Shown: one piece after another, positions 33,489-42,950 of the stretch
How the letters are laid out: each line of letters begins with the position of its first letter
How positions within the stretch are numbered: position 1 is the first letter of the stretch
Assembly (NCBI RefSeq): GCF_000021925.1
Contig: NC_011830.1
Coordinates: forward strand, 396,501 to 460,500
Source: Desulfitobacterium hafniense DCB-2
Lineage (GTDB): Bacteria; Bacillota; Desulfitobacteriia; Desulfitobacteriales; Desulfitobacteriaceae
Direction of reading: 5' to 3'
DNA length: 64,000 nt
The notes under the pieces: model-generated
What the model was told of the DNA's origin: nothing
Seen by the model: only the letters and a program-made list of their open reading frames with translations
Databases searched by the model: none
Program-made: the position numbers and the translations under genes

Positions 33489-35969
33489 ATGAATGAAAAA
33501 TATACGGAAAAGGCTCTCAAGGCGCTGCAATTCGCCTCAGACGAAGCTAAGCGCATGGGCTCCAATGTGATTGGCACCGAGCATCTGCTGCTTGGTTTAG
33601 TGGCTGAAGGGGAAGGTATCGCCGCCAAATCCCTTCATGGCATCGGGGTGACTCCGGAGAAAATCCGGGAACAAATCGGCAACCTGACTGGTATCGGCCA
33701 GCCTTTTACCGGAGAGGTAAGCCTGACTCCCCGGGTTAAACGGGTAATGGAGCTGGCTCATGAAGAAGCCCGTCGTCATGGGGTCAGCTATATCGGTACT
33801 GAGCATCTGCTCCTCGGTCTGCTGATGGAAGGAGAAGGTGTAGCGGCCCGGGTGCTGCGCAATCTCGGTGTGAGCCCGGAAAGAATTTGGAAGCAAGTGG
33901 TTCAGCTTTTAGGAGGTCAACCGGATGATATTCCCATGCCCGGCGGTGCTCCCGGGCCCGGCACAGCCAAGAATAACGGAGCTGCCAATACGCCGGCTTT
34001 GAATGAATTTGGCCGGGATCTGACCCAGCAAGCCCGGGAGGGCAGGCTGGACCCGGTAGTGGGACGGGAAGACGAGATTGAGCGTGTAGTTCAGGTCCTC
34101 AGCCGCCGCACCAAAAATAATCCTGTGCTCATCGGCGAACCGGGGGTAGGGAAAACGGCCATTGCCGAGGGGCTGGCCCAACGGATCATCAATAATAAAG
34201 TGCCCGAAACCCTGGCGGGCAAGCGGGTGGTTACCTTAGATCTCTCCGCTGTGGTGGCTGGAAGCAAGTATCGCGGGGAATTTGAAGAGCGCCTGAAAAA
34301 GGTCATGGAAGAGATTCGGGTGGACGGCCGCATTATCGTTTTCATCGATGAGCTTCACACCTTAATCGGAGCCGGAGCGGCTGAAGGAGCCATCGATGCG
34401 GCCAATATCCTCAAACCGGCCTTAGCCCGGGGAGAGCTCCAATGCATCGGCGCGACGACCTTGGATGAATATCGTAAATATATTGAAAAAGATCCCGCTC
34501 TGGAGCGGCGTTTCCAGCCTATTACGGTAGGAGAGCCTACAGTAGAGCAGGCTGTTCAGATTCTCTTGGGTTTACGGGATCGTTATGAAGCCCATCACCG
34601 GACCCAGATTACCGATGAAGCGGTGGAAGCAGCTGTGAAGATGTCCGATCGCTATATCTCGGATCGCTTCCTTCCCGATAAGGCCATTGATTTAATGGAT
34701 GAGGCTGCTTCCCGTGTGCGCTTGGCAGCCTTTACAGCTCCCCCCGATCTTAAGTCTTTGGAAGAAAAGATCGAAGCCTTAAAGAGTGAGAAGGAAGCGG
34801 CTGTCTTAGGTCAGGAGTTTGAAAAAGCGGCTAAATTCCGGGATGAGGAGCATCAGCTTCGGGAAGAGCTTGCTCAGCTTCGCAACACCTGGGAGAGTAA
34901 ACGGGATATAAGCCAAAGTCAGGTCACCGCCGATGATATCGCTCAGATCGTGGCCAGTTGGACAGGAATTCCGGTGAAGAAGCTGGCTCAGGAAGAAAGC
35001 GAACGGCTCCTGGGCTTGGAAGAAACTCTCCATCAACGGGTGGTGGGGCAAGAAGATGCTGTGAAGGCTGTTTCCCGCGCTGTGCGGCGGGCTCGTGCCG
35101 GATTGAAAGATCCCAAACGCCCGGTAGGTTCCTTCATCTTCCTCGGGCCCACCGGCGTGGGCAAGACCGAACTGGCCCGGGCTTTGGCAGAAGCTTTATT
35201 TGGTGAGGAAGACGCTCTGATTCGTATCGATATGTCCGAATATATGGAGAAGCATGCGGTTTCCCGTCTGGTGGGAGCACCTCCCGGATACATCGGTCAT
35301 GATGAAGGGGGCCAATTGACCGAAGCCATCCGCCGTAAACCCTATAGTGTTATCCTGCTGGATGAAATCGAAAAAGCTCATCCTGAGGTCTTCAATATCC
35401 TGCTGCAGGTTCTGGAGGATGGCCGTCTCACCGATACCAAGGGCAGGACGGTGGATTTCCGTAATGCGGTGATTATTATGACCTCCAATGTGGGCGCTTC
35501 CTTCATGAAGAAAGAAGCTTTGGGCTTTGCCTCCCGCCGGGATGAGGAAACCGAGTACAAGAATATGAGCTCACGGGTAATGGAGGAACTGAAAAAGACC
35601 TTCCGTCCGGAGTTCCTCAACCGGGTGGACGAAATTGTGGTCTTCCATTCCCTGCAAACTGAGGGACTCTTGAAGATTACCGAGATTTTGATGAAGCAGG
35701 TTAATGGCCGTCTCCAGGAACAGGGCTATGATCTGCAGGTGGAAAAGAGTGCTCTTGAGCTGATTGCCAAAGAGGGCAATGATCCTACCTTCGGCGCCCG
35801 TCCTCTGCGCCGGGCTATCCAACGCCTGATCGAAGACAGCTTGTCGGAAAAGATTCTCCTCGGAGAATTTAAGTCCGGGGACAAAATCAAAGTTGAGGCC
35901 GTAGAGGACAAGATGAAATTCGCCAAAGTCAGAGCCCGTAAAAGCAAAAAGGCCGAAGCGGCGGAGTAG
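33489..35969 (+). CDS. clpC: ATP-dependent unfoldase ClpC
   Basis: 826 residues. Two Clp_N repeats (~5-145: GTEHLLLGLVAEGEGIA, GTEHLLLGLLMEGEGVA). First AAA+ domain with GEPGVGKT (~216) and FIDELHTLIG. A UVR-type middle domain (EKEAAVLGQEFEKAAKFRDEEHQL). Second AAA+ domain with GPTGVGKT (~553) and ILLDEIEKAHPEVFN. Basic tail RARKSKKAEAAE. It unfolds proteins for ClpP. Last gene of the ctsR operon. Confidence 0.96.
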   Translation: MNEKYTEKALKALQFASDEAKRMGSNVIGTEHLLLGLVAEGEGIAAKSLHGIGVTPEKIREQIGNLTGIGQPFTGEVSLTPRVKRVMELAHEEARRHGVSYIGTEHLLLGLLMEGEGVAARVLRNLGVSPERIWKQVVQLLGGQPDDIPMPGGAPGPGTAKNNGAANTPALNEFGRDLTQQAREGRLDPVVGREDEIERVVQVLSRRTKNNPVLIGEPGVGKTAIAEGLAQRIINNKVPETLAGKRVVTLDLSAVVAGSKYRGEFEERLKKVMEEIRVDGRIIVFIDELHTLIGAGAAEGAIDAANILKPALARGELQCIGATTLDEYRKYIEKDPALERRFQPITVGEPTVEQAVQILLGLRDRYEAHHRTQITDEAVEAAVKMSDRYISDRFLPDKAIDLMDEAASRVRLAAFTAPPDLKSLEEKIEALKSEKEAAVLGQEFEKAAKFRDEEHQLREELAQLRNTWESKRDISQSQVTADDIAQIVASWTGIPVKKLAQEESERLLGLEETLHQRVVGQEDAVKAVSRAVRRARAGLKDPKRPVGSFIFLGPTGVGKTELARALAEALFGEEDALIRIDMSEYMEKHAVSRLVGAPPGYIGHDEGGQLTEAIRRKPYSVILLDEIEKAHPEVFNILLQVLEDGRLTDTKGRTVDFRNAVIIMTSNVGASFMKKEALGFASRRDEETEYKNMSSRVMEELKKTFRPEFLNRVDEIVVFHSLQTEGLLKITEILMKQVNGRLQEQGYDLQVEKSALELIAKEGNDPTFGARPLRRAIQRLIEDSLSEKILLGEFKSGDKIKVEAVEDKMKFAKVRARKSKKAEAAE

Positions 35970-35982
35970 GTTGAATGATGAG

Positions 35983-36012
35983 CCATAGACTAGCCCTGGG
36001 GTTAGTCTATGG
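35983..36012 (+). terminator. Hairpin terminator after clpC
   Basis: CCATAGACTA and TTAGTCTATGG arms around GCCCTGGGG; only a modest T-content follows (TGCTTCTT). Confidence 0.65.
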
Positions 36013-36221
36013 TGCTTCTTGTGGCCGATCCTGTGACCGATCTTGATGAATTTTGTATTCTTAAGCGGATCCCACTGGAATGAAAAGGGTTTTGAGTCCT
36101 CTGCGCCGTATAATAATTGGGTTGGATGAATTTCACAACTTTATCTTTGAGGCGCAAGCCAAAGCTCTTTGCGGGAGTTAGTGTATTATAGAACATATAC
36201 GGAGGAAAGGCGGATAGGGTT

Positions 36222-37571
36222 TTGGCAAAGGTGAAGACGCGGTTTTTTTGTCAGTCCTGCGGTCAGGAAAGCCCCCGGTGGTTGGGGAAATGTCCGGGCT
36301 GTGGGGAATGGAATACCTTAGTTGAAGAAGTTGTGGAGCGTGCCGCTGCCAAGCGTACCCCCTTAGGAGTAAAGGCAACGCCTTTGACAGAGATTCAGAT
36401 CCGGGAGGAAGAACGGGTCAGCTCGGGCAGTCAGGAGTTGAACAGGGTCTTGGGTGGGGGAATCGTCCCCGGCTCCTTTGTTCTTCTGGGCGGCGAGCCG
36501 GGCATCGGCAAATCCACCCTGCTTCTGCAAACGGCGGGATTATTGGCCAAGGGCATGGATGTACTGTATATCTCCGGAGAAGAATCGGAGAAGCAGATTA
36601 AGCTGAGAGCAGAGCGGCTGGGCATTAAGGAATCCCGTTTGCATATTTTAACGGAGACCCGGCTGGAGGTGGTCCGGGACGTGGCTTTGGCTATGGGGCC
36701 GGGTCTCTTAATCGTCGATTCTATCCAAACCATGGTGCTGGAAGAGCTGCAGGCCGCCGCAGGCAGTGTGAGCCAGGTGCGGGAGGGCGCAGCCTTTTTG
36801 ATGCGGTTAGCCAAAGAGGAGGAGATCCCCATCTTTCTCGTCGGCCATGTGACCAAGGAAGGAGCTATCGCCGGACCGAGAGTACTGGAACATATTGTGG
36901 ATACGGTGCTTTATTTTGAAGGGGACCGTCATCATGTTTATCGTTTGTTAAGGGCTGTGAAGAATCGTTTCGGCTCCACCAATGAGATCGGTGTTTTTGA
37001 GATGCATGAAGACGGCCTGGTGGAGGTTCCCAATCCCTCCAAAGTGTTCTTGGGAGAGAATTCAGCCACGGCCCCCGGCTCCTCGGTGGCGGTGATCGTG
37101 GAAGGTTCCCGGCCTTTGCTGGTGGAGATTCAGGCTCTCGTGACACCTACCACCTATGGACCGCCTCGCCGTACGGCTACGGGAATCGACTACAACCGGA
37201 TTTTGATGCTCTTGGCTGTTTTGGATAAAAAGGTAGGCCTTCATCTGGGAGCCCAGGATGTGTTTATCAATATTGCCGGCGGTATCCGCATCGATGAACC
37301 GGGAGTAGATCTGGCCTGCATTGCAGCCATTGCCTCCAGCCTGGGGGAACGGCCGCTGAAGCGTTATGCTCTGGTTGGGGAAGTGGGGCTTACCGGAGAA
37401 GTGCGCGGGATTTCTCAGATCGAGAAGCGGGTGAAGGAAGCTGTGAAGCTGGGCTTTGAAGGCTGCATTATTCCCCGGATTAATGTCTCAGCGGTGAAGG
37501 TTCCCGGGAATTTTACGGTGATTGCGGTGAAGACGGTGGAGGAGGCTGTTCAGGTTATGTTTGAGCAGTAA
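36222..37571 (+). CDS. radA: DNA repair protein RadA
   Basis: 449 residues from a TTG start. Zinc finger CQSCGQESPRWLGKCPGCGEW (~10-30), Walker A GGEPGIGKST (~90), Walker B LLIVDSIQTM, the RadA motif KNRFGSTNEIGVFEM, and a C-terminal Lon-like domain (DVFINIAGGIRIDEPGVDLACIAAIASS). It helps process recombination intermediates. Position next to clpC and carD is conserved in Firmicutes. Confidence 0.95.
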   Translation: MAKVKTRFFCQSCGQESPRWLGKCPGCGEWNTLVEEVVERAAAKRTPLGVKATPLTEIQIREEERVSSGSQELNRVLGGGIVPGSFVLLGGEPGIGKSTLLLQTAGLLAKGMDVLYISGEESEKQIKLRAERLGIKESRLHILTETRLEVVRDVALAMGPGLLIVDSIQTMVLEELQAAAGSVSQVREGAAFLMRLAKEEEIPIFLVGHVTKEGAIAGPRVLEHIVDTVLYFEGDRHHVYRLLRAVKNRFGSTNEIGVFEMHEDGLVEVPNPSKVFLGENSATAPGSSVAVIVEGSRPLLVEIQALVTPTTYGPPRRTATGIDYNRILMLLAVLDKKVGLHLGAQDVFINIAGGIRIDEPGVDLACIAAIASSLGERPLKRYALVGEVGLTGEVRGISQIEKRVKEAVKLGFEGCIIPRINVSAVKVPGNFTVIAVKTVEEAVQVMFEQ

Positions 37572-37706
37572 TCTTGATGGGCTTGAAATGGATATAAAAT
37601 AAGCCGCATCCTGAAGATACGGCTGTAACAGATTTTTCACTAAAAGTTAAGAGAATGTTTATGGTTTATTTAAGGTTCACATGGTAACATCAGAATTGAG
37701 CGGGTT

Positions 37707-38099
37707 CTAGGTGAGGTTAAAGATGGTCAGGGTAGAAAGTCGTGTTTCTTCTTTTTGGATGACGTCGTCAAGAGAAATTCCCAGGGTGTTTGCTAAGGCG
37801 GCTATGTAGAAGAGCTGCTTACCCAGTTCCGTTTCGATGATGTCTTTGCAGCTTTCGCAAAGCTCGCCGTCAAGCTGGCTGTCCAGCAAACTTTTTAAGT
37901 CGCTAAAACTCGCTTCTTCCGGGATAGGCTTCTTGCGGGCGTCTATGCTTAAGCAGCCACAATCAGTTACCGTCTTGACTACAGCCCGATTGACCCGAGC
38001 GGAGGCTTCCTGACCCTTGGTCAGGATATCCAAGACACTTTGGTGGCGGATTAAGAGAGATTCAACGAGTATCTGATAGCGATCCGTGAGATTTTCCAT
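37707..38099 (-). CDS. Conserved hypothetical protein (DUF1573-like annotation group)
   Basis: 130 residues: MENLTDRYQILVESLLIRHQSVLDILTKGQEASARVNRAVVKTVTDCGCLSIDARK...GELCESCKDIIETELGKQLFYIAALANTLGISLDDVIQKEETRL. Conserved cysteines DCGC and CESC and a C-terminal helical region like those of MazG-type nucleotide pyrophosphohydrolases. I recall homologues near carD in Clostridia, under a DUF name. Function unknown. Divergent from carD. Confidence 0.7.
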   Translation of the reverse strand: MENLTDRYQILVESLLIRHQSVLDILTKGQEASARVNRAVVKTVTDCGCLSIDARKKPIPEEASFSDLKSLLDSQLDGELCESCKDIIETELGKQLFYIAALANTLGISLDDVIQKEETRLSTLTIFNLT

Positions 38100-38212
38100 G
38101 AGTTATTTCCTCACTCCTTTCTGACACCTTAATTATAGCGAGCGTTTGGTGGAGTTGTCAATTTTCTACAATCCTCTAATTCTGATAAGGAAAACTCGAA
38201 GAAAACAAGAAA

Positions 38213-38241
38213 TTGACAGAATAGCTCGTCTGTGATATAAT
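38213..38241 (+). promoter_or_regulatory. Upstream carD promoter (consensus SigA)
   Basis: TTGACA, 17 bases, TATAAT: a full consensus match. Confidence 0.88.
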
Positions 38242-38251
38242 TAAAAAATTT

Positions 38252-38280
38252 TTGACCCCCTATTTAAATATTGCTATAAT
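38252..38280 (+). promoter_or_regulatory. Downstream carD promoter (near-consensus SigA)
   Basis: TTGACC, 17 bases, TATAAT, with TTGC just before the -10. The start of transcription would fall near 38287, 14 bases before the carD start. Confidence 0.8.
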
Positions 38281-38300
38281 GAGTATAAGGGGGGATCTGA

Positions 38301-38777
38301 ATGTTTGATATCGGAGATAGAGTGGTTTACCCTATGCACGGGGCAGGTATCATTGAAGCTATCGAAGAGCGGGAAGTTCTTGGCGAGTCCCATCAGTACT
38401 ATGTCATGAATATTCCCGTAGGGAATATGAAGGTTTATATACCTTTAAAAAATGTGAATCAATTGGGTATACGGGGGGTTATCTCTTCCGAAGAGGTGCC
38501 TCAGGTTTTAAAAATTCTAGAAAATGAAAGTACTCTGCCTGCTTTGGCCTGGAACAGAAGATACCGGGCCAATATGGATCGAATAAAAAGCGGGGATATA
38601 TATTCTGTTGCGGAGGTGGTGCGCAGTCTTTCTCAAAGGGATAGGGAAAAGGGCTTATCGACAGGTGAGAAGAAAATGTATGATAATGCTTATCAGATTC
38701 TCGTCAGCGAATTGATTCTGGCCGAGGGTGTGCAAGCAGATGAAATGTCAGAGAGAATTAAGGGACTTCTTGCCTAA
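38301..38777 (+). CDS. carD: CarD/CdnL-family RNA polymerase-binding regulator
   Basis: 158 residues. MFDIGDRVVYPMHGAGIIEAIEEREVLGESHQYYVMNIPVGNMKVYIPLKNV is the N-terminal Tudor-like RNA-polymerase interaction domain. A helical C-terminal DNA-contact domain follows (NRRYRANMDRIKSGDIYSVAEVVRSLSQRDREKGLSTGEKKMYDNA). It probably stabilises open complexes at rRNA and other promoters. GGGGGG site upstream. Confidence 0.93.
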   Translation: MFDIGDRVVYPMHGAGIIEAIEEREVLGESHQYYVMNIPVGNMKVYIPLKNVNQLGIRGVISSEEVPQVLKILENESTLPALAWNRRYRANMDRIKSGDIYSVAEVVRSLSQRDREKGLSTGEKKMYDNAYQILVSELILAEGVQADEMSERIKGLLA

Positions 38778-38855
38778 ATTTTAGAATTGAAAATATATGG
38801 TAATTTCTTGTATAATGAAAAAAGGTTTCAGCCAAAATATGATAAAGGAGGTGAA

Positions 38856-40025
38856 ATGATGATTCGCAACATTGTGCGCGTTATCATCACGGTTTTAGCA
38901 GGTGCCATAGGTTTTTACCTTAATGTTGTTCTTATGAGACTTGATGTGCTCCAGTCTCTGGGATGGCAGATTTCTCCCATTTGGGCTTTTGTGGCGATGG
39001 TAGCAATTTTTGCTATTCTCGGCTTCCTGATTGCTCCGGCGAGCATGCGAGGTTTTTTGAAGATGATTTCCTGGTTCGATGCCCGCATGACTAAAGTGCC
39101 TACACACGATTTGATTGGTGGAGCAGTTGGTGTTATTATCGGACTTATAATTGCTAGTTTATTAAGCAGTGCCTTGAGGGGCATCCCCATTATCGGCTCT
39201 GTAATATCCATTATTTTAAGCGTTTCCCTTGGTTATTTAGGTTTGATCATTGGGGTAAAACGCAAAGAAGAGGTTTTGGGCTTCTTCACCTTTCTTCCGA
39301 AATTTAAAGGGGATAAAGGAGAGAAAGGCAAGGGCAAGGATGGCAATAGACAAAGTCTTGGCGCAGCTCTGCCCAATTATAAAATTTTGGATACCAGTGT
39401 GATTATCGATGGGCGTATTGCGGACATCGTTCAGACCGGCTTTCTTGAAGGCACACTTCTGATCCCGGGCTTTGTTCTGGAAGAGCTTCAGCATATCGCG
39501 GACTCCTCCGATCTGCTGAAGCGCAACCGCGGTCGTCGGGGCCTGGATATCTTAAACCAAATCTCCAAGGAAGAGTTGGCAAACAATGTGGAGATCATGG
39601 AGATAGATTTCGAAGATATTTCTGAAGTGGACAGCAAATTGGTCCGCTTAGGGCAGAATCTTGGCGCTCCTATCCTCACCAACGACTATAACCTTAATAA
39701 GGTAGCGGAACTGCAAGGGGTCAAGGTCCTCAATATCAATGAGCTGGCCAACGCAGTGAAGCCTATTGTCCTTCCCGGAGAAGAAATGGAAGTTCAGGTG
39801 ATGAAAGAGGGCAAGGAGCCGGGACAAGGGGTAGCCTATCTGGATGACGGCACCATGATCGTTGTGGATACCGGCCGGCGTTATATGGGGCAAACCATCA
39901 CCGTGTTGGTAACAAGTGTACTGCAGACTGCCGCGGGACGGATGATTTTTGCCAAACCCAAAGCTCTTGTTGAAAAAAAGTCGATTGGCCTGTCGGGGAC
40001 GAATGAGGTGAATGCGCTTGGTTAA
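38856..40025 (+). CDS. yacL: PIN-TRAM domain membrane protein (YacL-like)
   Basis: 389 residues from ATG 38856 (AAAGGAGGTG upstream). The N-terminal ~125 residues hold four membrane helices. The PIN nuclease domain starts at ILDTSVIIDGRIADIVQTGFLEGTLLIPGFVLEELQHIAD and has conserved acidic residues in TNDYNLNKVAEL. A C-terminal TRAM RNA-binding domain follows (PGQGVAYLDDGTMIVVDTGRRYMGQTITVLVTSVLQTAAGRMIFAK). A membrane-tethered putative RNase; substrate unknown. Its end overlaps ispD by 14 bases. Confidence 0.9.
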   Translation: MMIRNIVRVIITVLAGAIGFYLNVVLMRLDVLQSLGWQISPIWAFVAMVAIFAILGFLIAPASMRGFLKMISWFDARMTKVPTHDLIGGAVGVIIGLIIASLLSSALRGIPIIGSVISIILSVSLGYLGLIIGVKRKEEVLGFFTFLPKFKGDKGEKGKGKDGNRQSLGAALPNYKILDTSVIIDGRIADIVQTGFLEGTLLIPGFVLEELQHIADSSDLLKRNRGRRGLDILNQISKEELANNVEIMEIDFEDISEVDSKLVRLGQNLGAPILTNDYNLNKVAELQGVKVLNINELANAVKPIVLPGEEMEVQVMKEGKEPGQGVAYLDDGTMIVVDTGRRYMGQTITVLVTSVLQTAAGRMIFAKPKALVEKKSIGLSGTNEVNALG

Positions 40026-40746
40026 GCTGGGTGTCATCATCCCTGCTGCAGGTCAAGGAAAACGCATGGGAGCCTCTGTCAATAAACAATTCCTCCCTTT
40101 ACAGGGACGCCCGCTTCTCGCCCATACTCTCTCGCTCTTTGAGCGGTCCGGGGCTGTCGCTGAGATTGTAATTGTCAGTGCAAAAGAGGATAGGGAACGA
40201 ATCGCTGAATTGGTTCGTACAGAAGGTTTTCAGAAGGTCTCCGCCATTGTCTTAGGCGGAGAAGAACGTCAGGAATCAGTATTTGCGGGGGTAAAGGCTC
40301 TTAGCTCGTTAATCCAAAGGGTGGCGGTCCATGATGGGGCCCGCCCCCTTTTGACTTGTCTGGAATTAAACCGGTTTTTTACAGAGGCGGAAAAGTTTGG
40401 GGCAGCCATTATGGCTGTTCCGGTCAAGGATACGATTAAACGAGTCGATGCCCAGGGCAAGGTCCTGGAGACACCTCCCCGGGAAACCCTGAGGGCTGTC
40501 CAGACTCCCCAAGTCTTTGCCCGCTCCCTCCTGGAAGAAGCCCATCATAAGGCAAGAGAAGCGGGGTACCTCACCACGGACGATGCCGCTCTTATCGAAT
40601 GGCTGGGTCACCCTGTCCAAACCCTGATGGGTTCCCTGGAAAATATCAAAATCACCACTCCCGAAGACCTGGACCTGGCCGAGGCTATCCTCGCCAAGCG
40701 AATGAATCAGGTGAATCATGGGGACAGGTCCCTTGATTCACTCTAG
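40012..40746 (+). CDS. ispD: 2-C-methyl-D-erythritol 4-phosphate cytidylyltransferase
   Basis: 244 residues. GVIIPAAGQGKRMGASVNKQFLPLQGRPLLAHTL is the CTP-binding loop, with VAVHDGARPLLT and TPQVFARSLLEEA later. Third step of the MEP isoprenoid pathway. An ATG at 40012 overlaps yacL; a TTG at 40018 has better spacing from GAGGTG and could be the true start. Confidence 0.94.
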   Translation: MRLVKLGVIIPAAGQGKRMGASVNKQFLPLQGRPLLAHTLSLFERSGAVAEIVIVSAKEDRERIAELVRTEGFQKVSAIVLGGEERQESVFAGVKALSSLIQRVAVHDGARPLLTCLELNRFFTEAEKFGAAIMAVPVKDTIKRVDAQGKVLETPPRETLRAVQTPQVFARSLLEEAHHKAREAGYLTTDDAALIEWLGHPVQTLMGSLENIKITTPEDLDLAEAILAKRMNQVNHGDRSLDSL

Positions 40747-40835
40747 TTCAGGGAACGAATGAAGTAAGTGAACCGCCCTTAGATCAATAAGTTAAATCAA
40801 TAAATTAGATCAGCAAGTTCAGAAGGAGATAATCC

Positions 40836-41312
40836 ATGCTAAGAGTAGGAATTGGCTATGACGTTCATGCCCTGGTGGCGGGGCGTCCTCTCATACTGGC
40901 TGGAATAGACATCCCCCATGAAAAAGGATTGTTGGGTCATTCCGATGCCGATGTCTTAACCCATACCCTCATGGATGCCCTCTTAGGGGCCTTGGCCCTG
41001 GGGGATCTGGGGAAGCATTTTCCGGATACCGATGAGCGATATCGGGGGATTTCCAGCATGAAGCTGCTTGAACAGGTTATGAAGCTGCTGGAGGAACGAG
41101 GCTATGCCATCGGCAATATTGACTGCATCATCGCCGCCCAGCGGCCAAAGCTGGCTCCCTATATTCCCCAAATGCGGGAGAATCTCGCCCGTGCTCTCAA
41201 AACCGATCTGGAAAACGTTTCGGTAAAGGCAACCACCACGGAGCGTCTGGGTTTCGAAGGCCGTGAAGAAGGAATCAGTTCTCAGGCTATTGTGTGCCTG
41301 GTTAAGGTTTGA
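40836..41312 (+). CDS. ispF: 2-C-methyl-D-erythritol 2,4-cyclodiphosphate synthase
   Basis: 158 residues. Start MLRVGIGYDVHAL with metal ligands DVH, HSDADVLTHTLMDALLGALALGDLGKHFPDTD and the C-terminal ATTTERLGFEGREEGISSQAIVCL. It forms the cyclodiphosphate in the MEP pathway. AGAAGGAG precedes the ATG. Confidence 0.96.
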   Translation: MLRVGIGYDVHALVAGRPLILAGIDIPHEKGLLGHSDADVLTHTLMDALLGALALGDLGKHFPDTDERYRGISSMKLLEQVMKLLEERGYAIGNIDCIIAAQRPKLAPYIPQMRENLARALKTDLENVSVKATTTERLGFEGREEGISSQAIVCLVKV

Positions 41313-41342
41313 GTTAAACTATTTTATTCAAGGAGGATACCT

Positions 41343-42809
41343 ATGCTTAAAGTTCGTTTTGCCCCCAGCCCGACGGGCCCCTTACATATCGGCGGTGCAC
41401 GTTCCGCCCTCTTTAATTACCTGCTCGCCCGCAAAGAAGACGGGGTTTTTATCGTCCGCAGTGAGGATACCGATCTGGAGCGCTCCAGCCGGGAATCGGA
41501 ACACAATATTATGGAGGCTCTGCGCTGGCTCAACATTCAATGGGATGAAGGAATCGAAGTCGGCGGCGACAACGGACCTTACCGCCAGACCGAGCGTCTG
41601 GCTCTTTATCAGGAATATACGGACAGGCTTCTCGCCAGCGGAGACGCCTATTATTGCTATTGTTCAGAAGAAGAGCTGGAGCAGGAACGCCAGGATTTGA
41701 TGGCTAAAGGGGAAACTCCCCGCTACCTGGGTAAATGCCGTCATCTTTCCGCAGCAGAGCGCCAAACATACGAAGCGGCGGGCCGTAAACCTGTGGTTCG
41801 TTTTCGGGTGCCTGAAGGCCGGCAGATCCTGATCAACGACCGGGTGCGGGGAGAAGTGGTCTTTGACAGCGACGGCATCGGCGATTATGTCATCGTTAAG
41901 TCCGATGGCATTCCCACCTATAATTTTGCCGTGGTCATCGACGATACCACTATGAATATCACCCATGTCATCCGCGGGGAAGAACATCTCTCCAATACTC
42001 CCCGACAAGTGCTGATTTACCAGGCTTTAGGCCTCCCCACTCCGGAATTCGCTCATATCTCCCTGATTCTCAACACTGAAGGAAAAAAGATGAGCAAACG
42101 GGATGGGGATACAGCGGTTATCGATTATCAGGCCAAAGGATATCTGCCGGAGGCTGTGGTGAATTTCATTGCCCTGATGGGCTGGTCTCCCCCGGGGGAA
42201 GAAGAATTCTTTACCCTGGAGGAAATGACCCAAGCCTTCTCTTTGGAGCGGGTCTCCAAGAGTCCGGCGGTTTTTGACTTGAATAAACTAAACTATATGA
42301 ACGCTCATTATATTAAGCAGGCGGACCCCGAGCGACTCACAGATTTGGCTGTGCCTTATCTCCGGGAGATGGGAGCTATTCCCCAGGGAACCCTTTCCGA
42401 AGAGGAACGGGCCTGGGTGACTCACTACGTTCAAGCCATCATTAATCACCTATCCTATATGGCTCAGGTTAAGGATTTTGTCCATTATGTACAGGGGGGA
42501 GAAGCTCCCACTCCGGAAGGGGAAGCCCTGGAGATCCTGCAAGGGGAGCAAGTCCCGGCTGTTCTGGACCTCTTTGTGGAAAAATTAAAGAGCCTGGAGG
42601 CAATTCGTGTCGATACGGTGAAGCCTTTATTTAAGCAGATCACCAAAGAAACGAAGCTGGGCGGCAAACAAGTCTTTATGCCCATTCGGATCGCACTGAC
42701 CGGACAGATGCATGGACCGGAGCTCTATGACATTGTCCCGCTGCTGGGGCTGGAGAATGTGCTGAGCCGCTTGGCGGGGACGAAAGCTTTGCTTGCCGGC
42801 AGCCGCTAA
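41343..42809 (+). CDS. gltX: Glutamyl-tRNA synthetase
   Basis: 488 residues, class I synthetase. APSPTGPLHIGGARSALFNYLLAR carries the HIGH-type motif, and KKMSKRDGDTAVIDY the KMSKS-type motif. A C-terminal anticodon-binding helical domain follows. The usual zinc-finger cysteines are partly visible in YYCYCSEEEL...KCRHL. AAGGAGG upstream. Whether it also charges tRNA-Gln cannot be told from the window. Confidence 0.96.
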   Translation: MLKVRFAPSPTGPLHIGGARSALFNYLLARKEDGVFIVRSEDTDLERSSRESEHNIMEALRWLNIQWDEGIEVGGDNGPYRQTERLALYQEYTDRLLASGDAYYCYCSEEELEQERQDLMAKGETPRYLGKCRHLSAAERQTYEAAGRKPVVRFRVPEGRQILINDRVRGEVVFDSDGIGDYVIVKSDGIPTYNFAVVIDDTTMNITHVIRGEEHLSNTPRQVLIYQALGLPTPEFAHISLILNTEGKKMSKRDGDTAVIDYQAKGYLPEAVVNFIALMGWSPPGEEEFFTLEEMTQAFSLERVSKSPAVFDLNKLNYMNAHYIKQADPERLTDLAVPYLREMGAIPQGTLSEEERAWVTHYVQAIINHLSYMAQVKDFVHYVQGGEAPTPEGEALEILQGEQVPAVLDLFVEKLKSLEAIRVDTVKPLFKQITKETKLGGKQVFMPIRIALTGQMHGPELYDIVPLLGLENVLSRLAGTKALLAGSR

Positions 42810-42851
42810 TAGGATGTGGCTTACTGCTTTTGAAAATAGACTCGTGAGTTA

Positions 42852-42898
42852 GTCTCCAGGATTTTGATTTACACCGGTCGCTTCATAAGCTGCGCGGC
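42852..42898 (+). repeat. Dispersed repeat element, copy 2 (truncated)
   Basis: CTCCAGGATTTTGATTTACA then TCGCTTCATAAGCTGCGCGG. It matches the minus-strand reading of 28634-28682 over both blocks with one indel between them. The second inverted arm of copy 1 is missing. It lies directly after gltX, again at the 3' end of a gene, and just upstream of the cysE promoter. Confidence 0.6.
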
Positions 42899-42915
42899 CC
42901 GACTGACTTACTCTG

Positions 42916-42944
42916 TTGACAGCTTCTTAAGGATTCTCTATACT
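42916..42944 (+). promoter_or_regulatory. SigA promoter of the cysE-cysS operon
   Basis: TTGACA, 17 bases, TATACT. Transcription would start near 42951, ahead of the T-box leader. Confidence 0.85.
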
Positions 42945-42950
42945 AACACC

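Noticed and set aside
37602..37624. Hairpin AGCCGCATC...GATACGGCT after radA as a terminator
   Set aside because: Short stem with a mismatch and no T-run; too weak to list.
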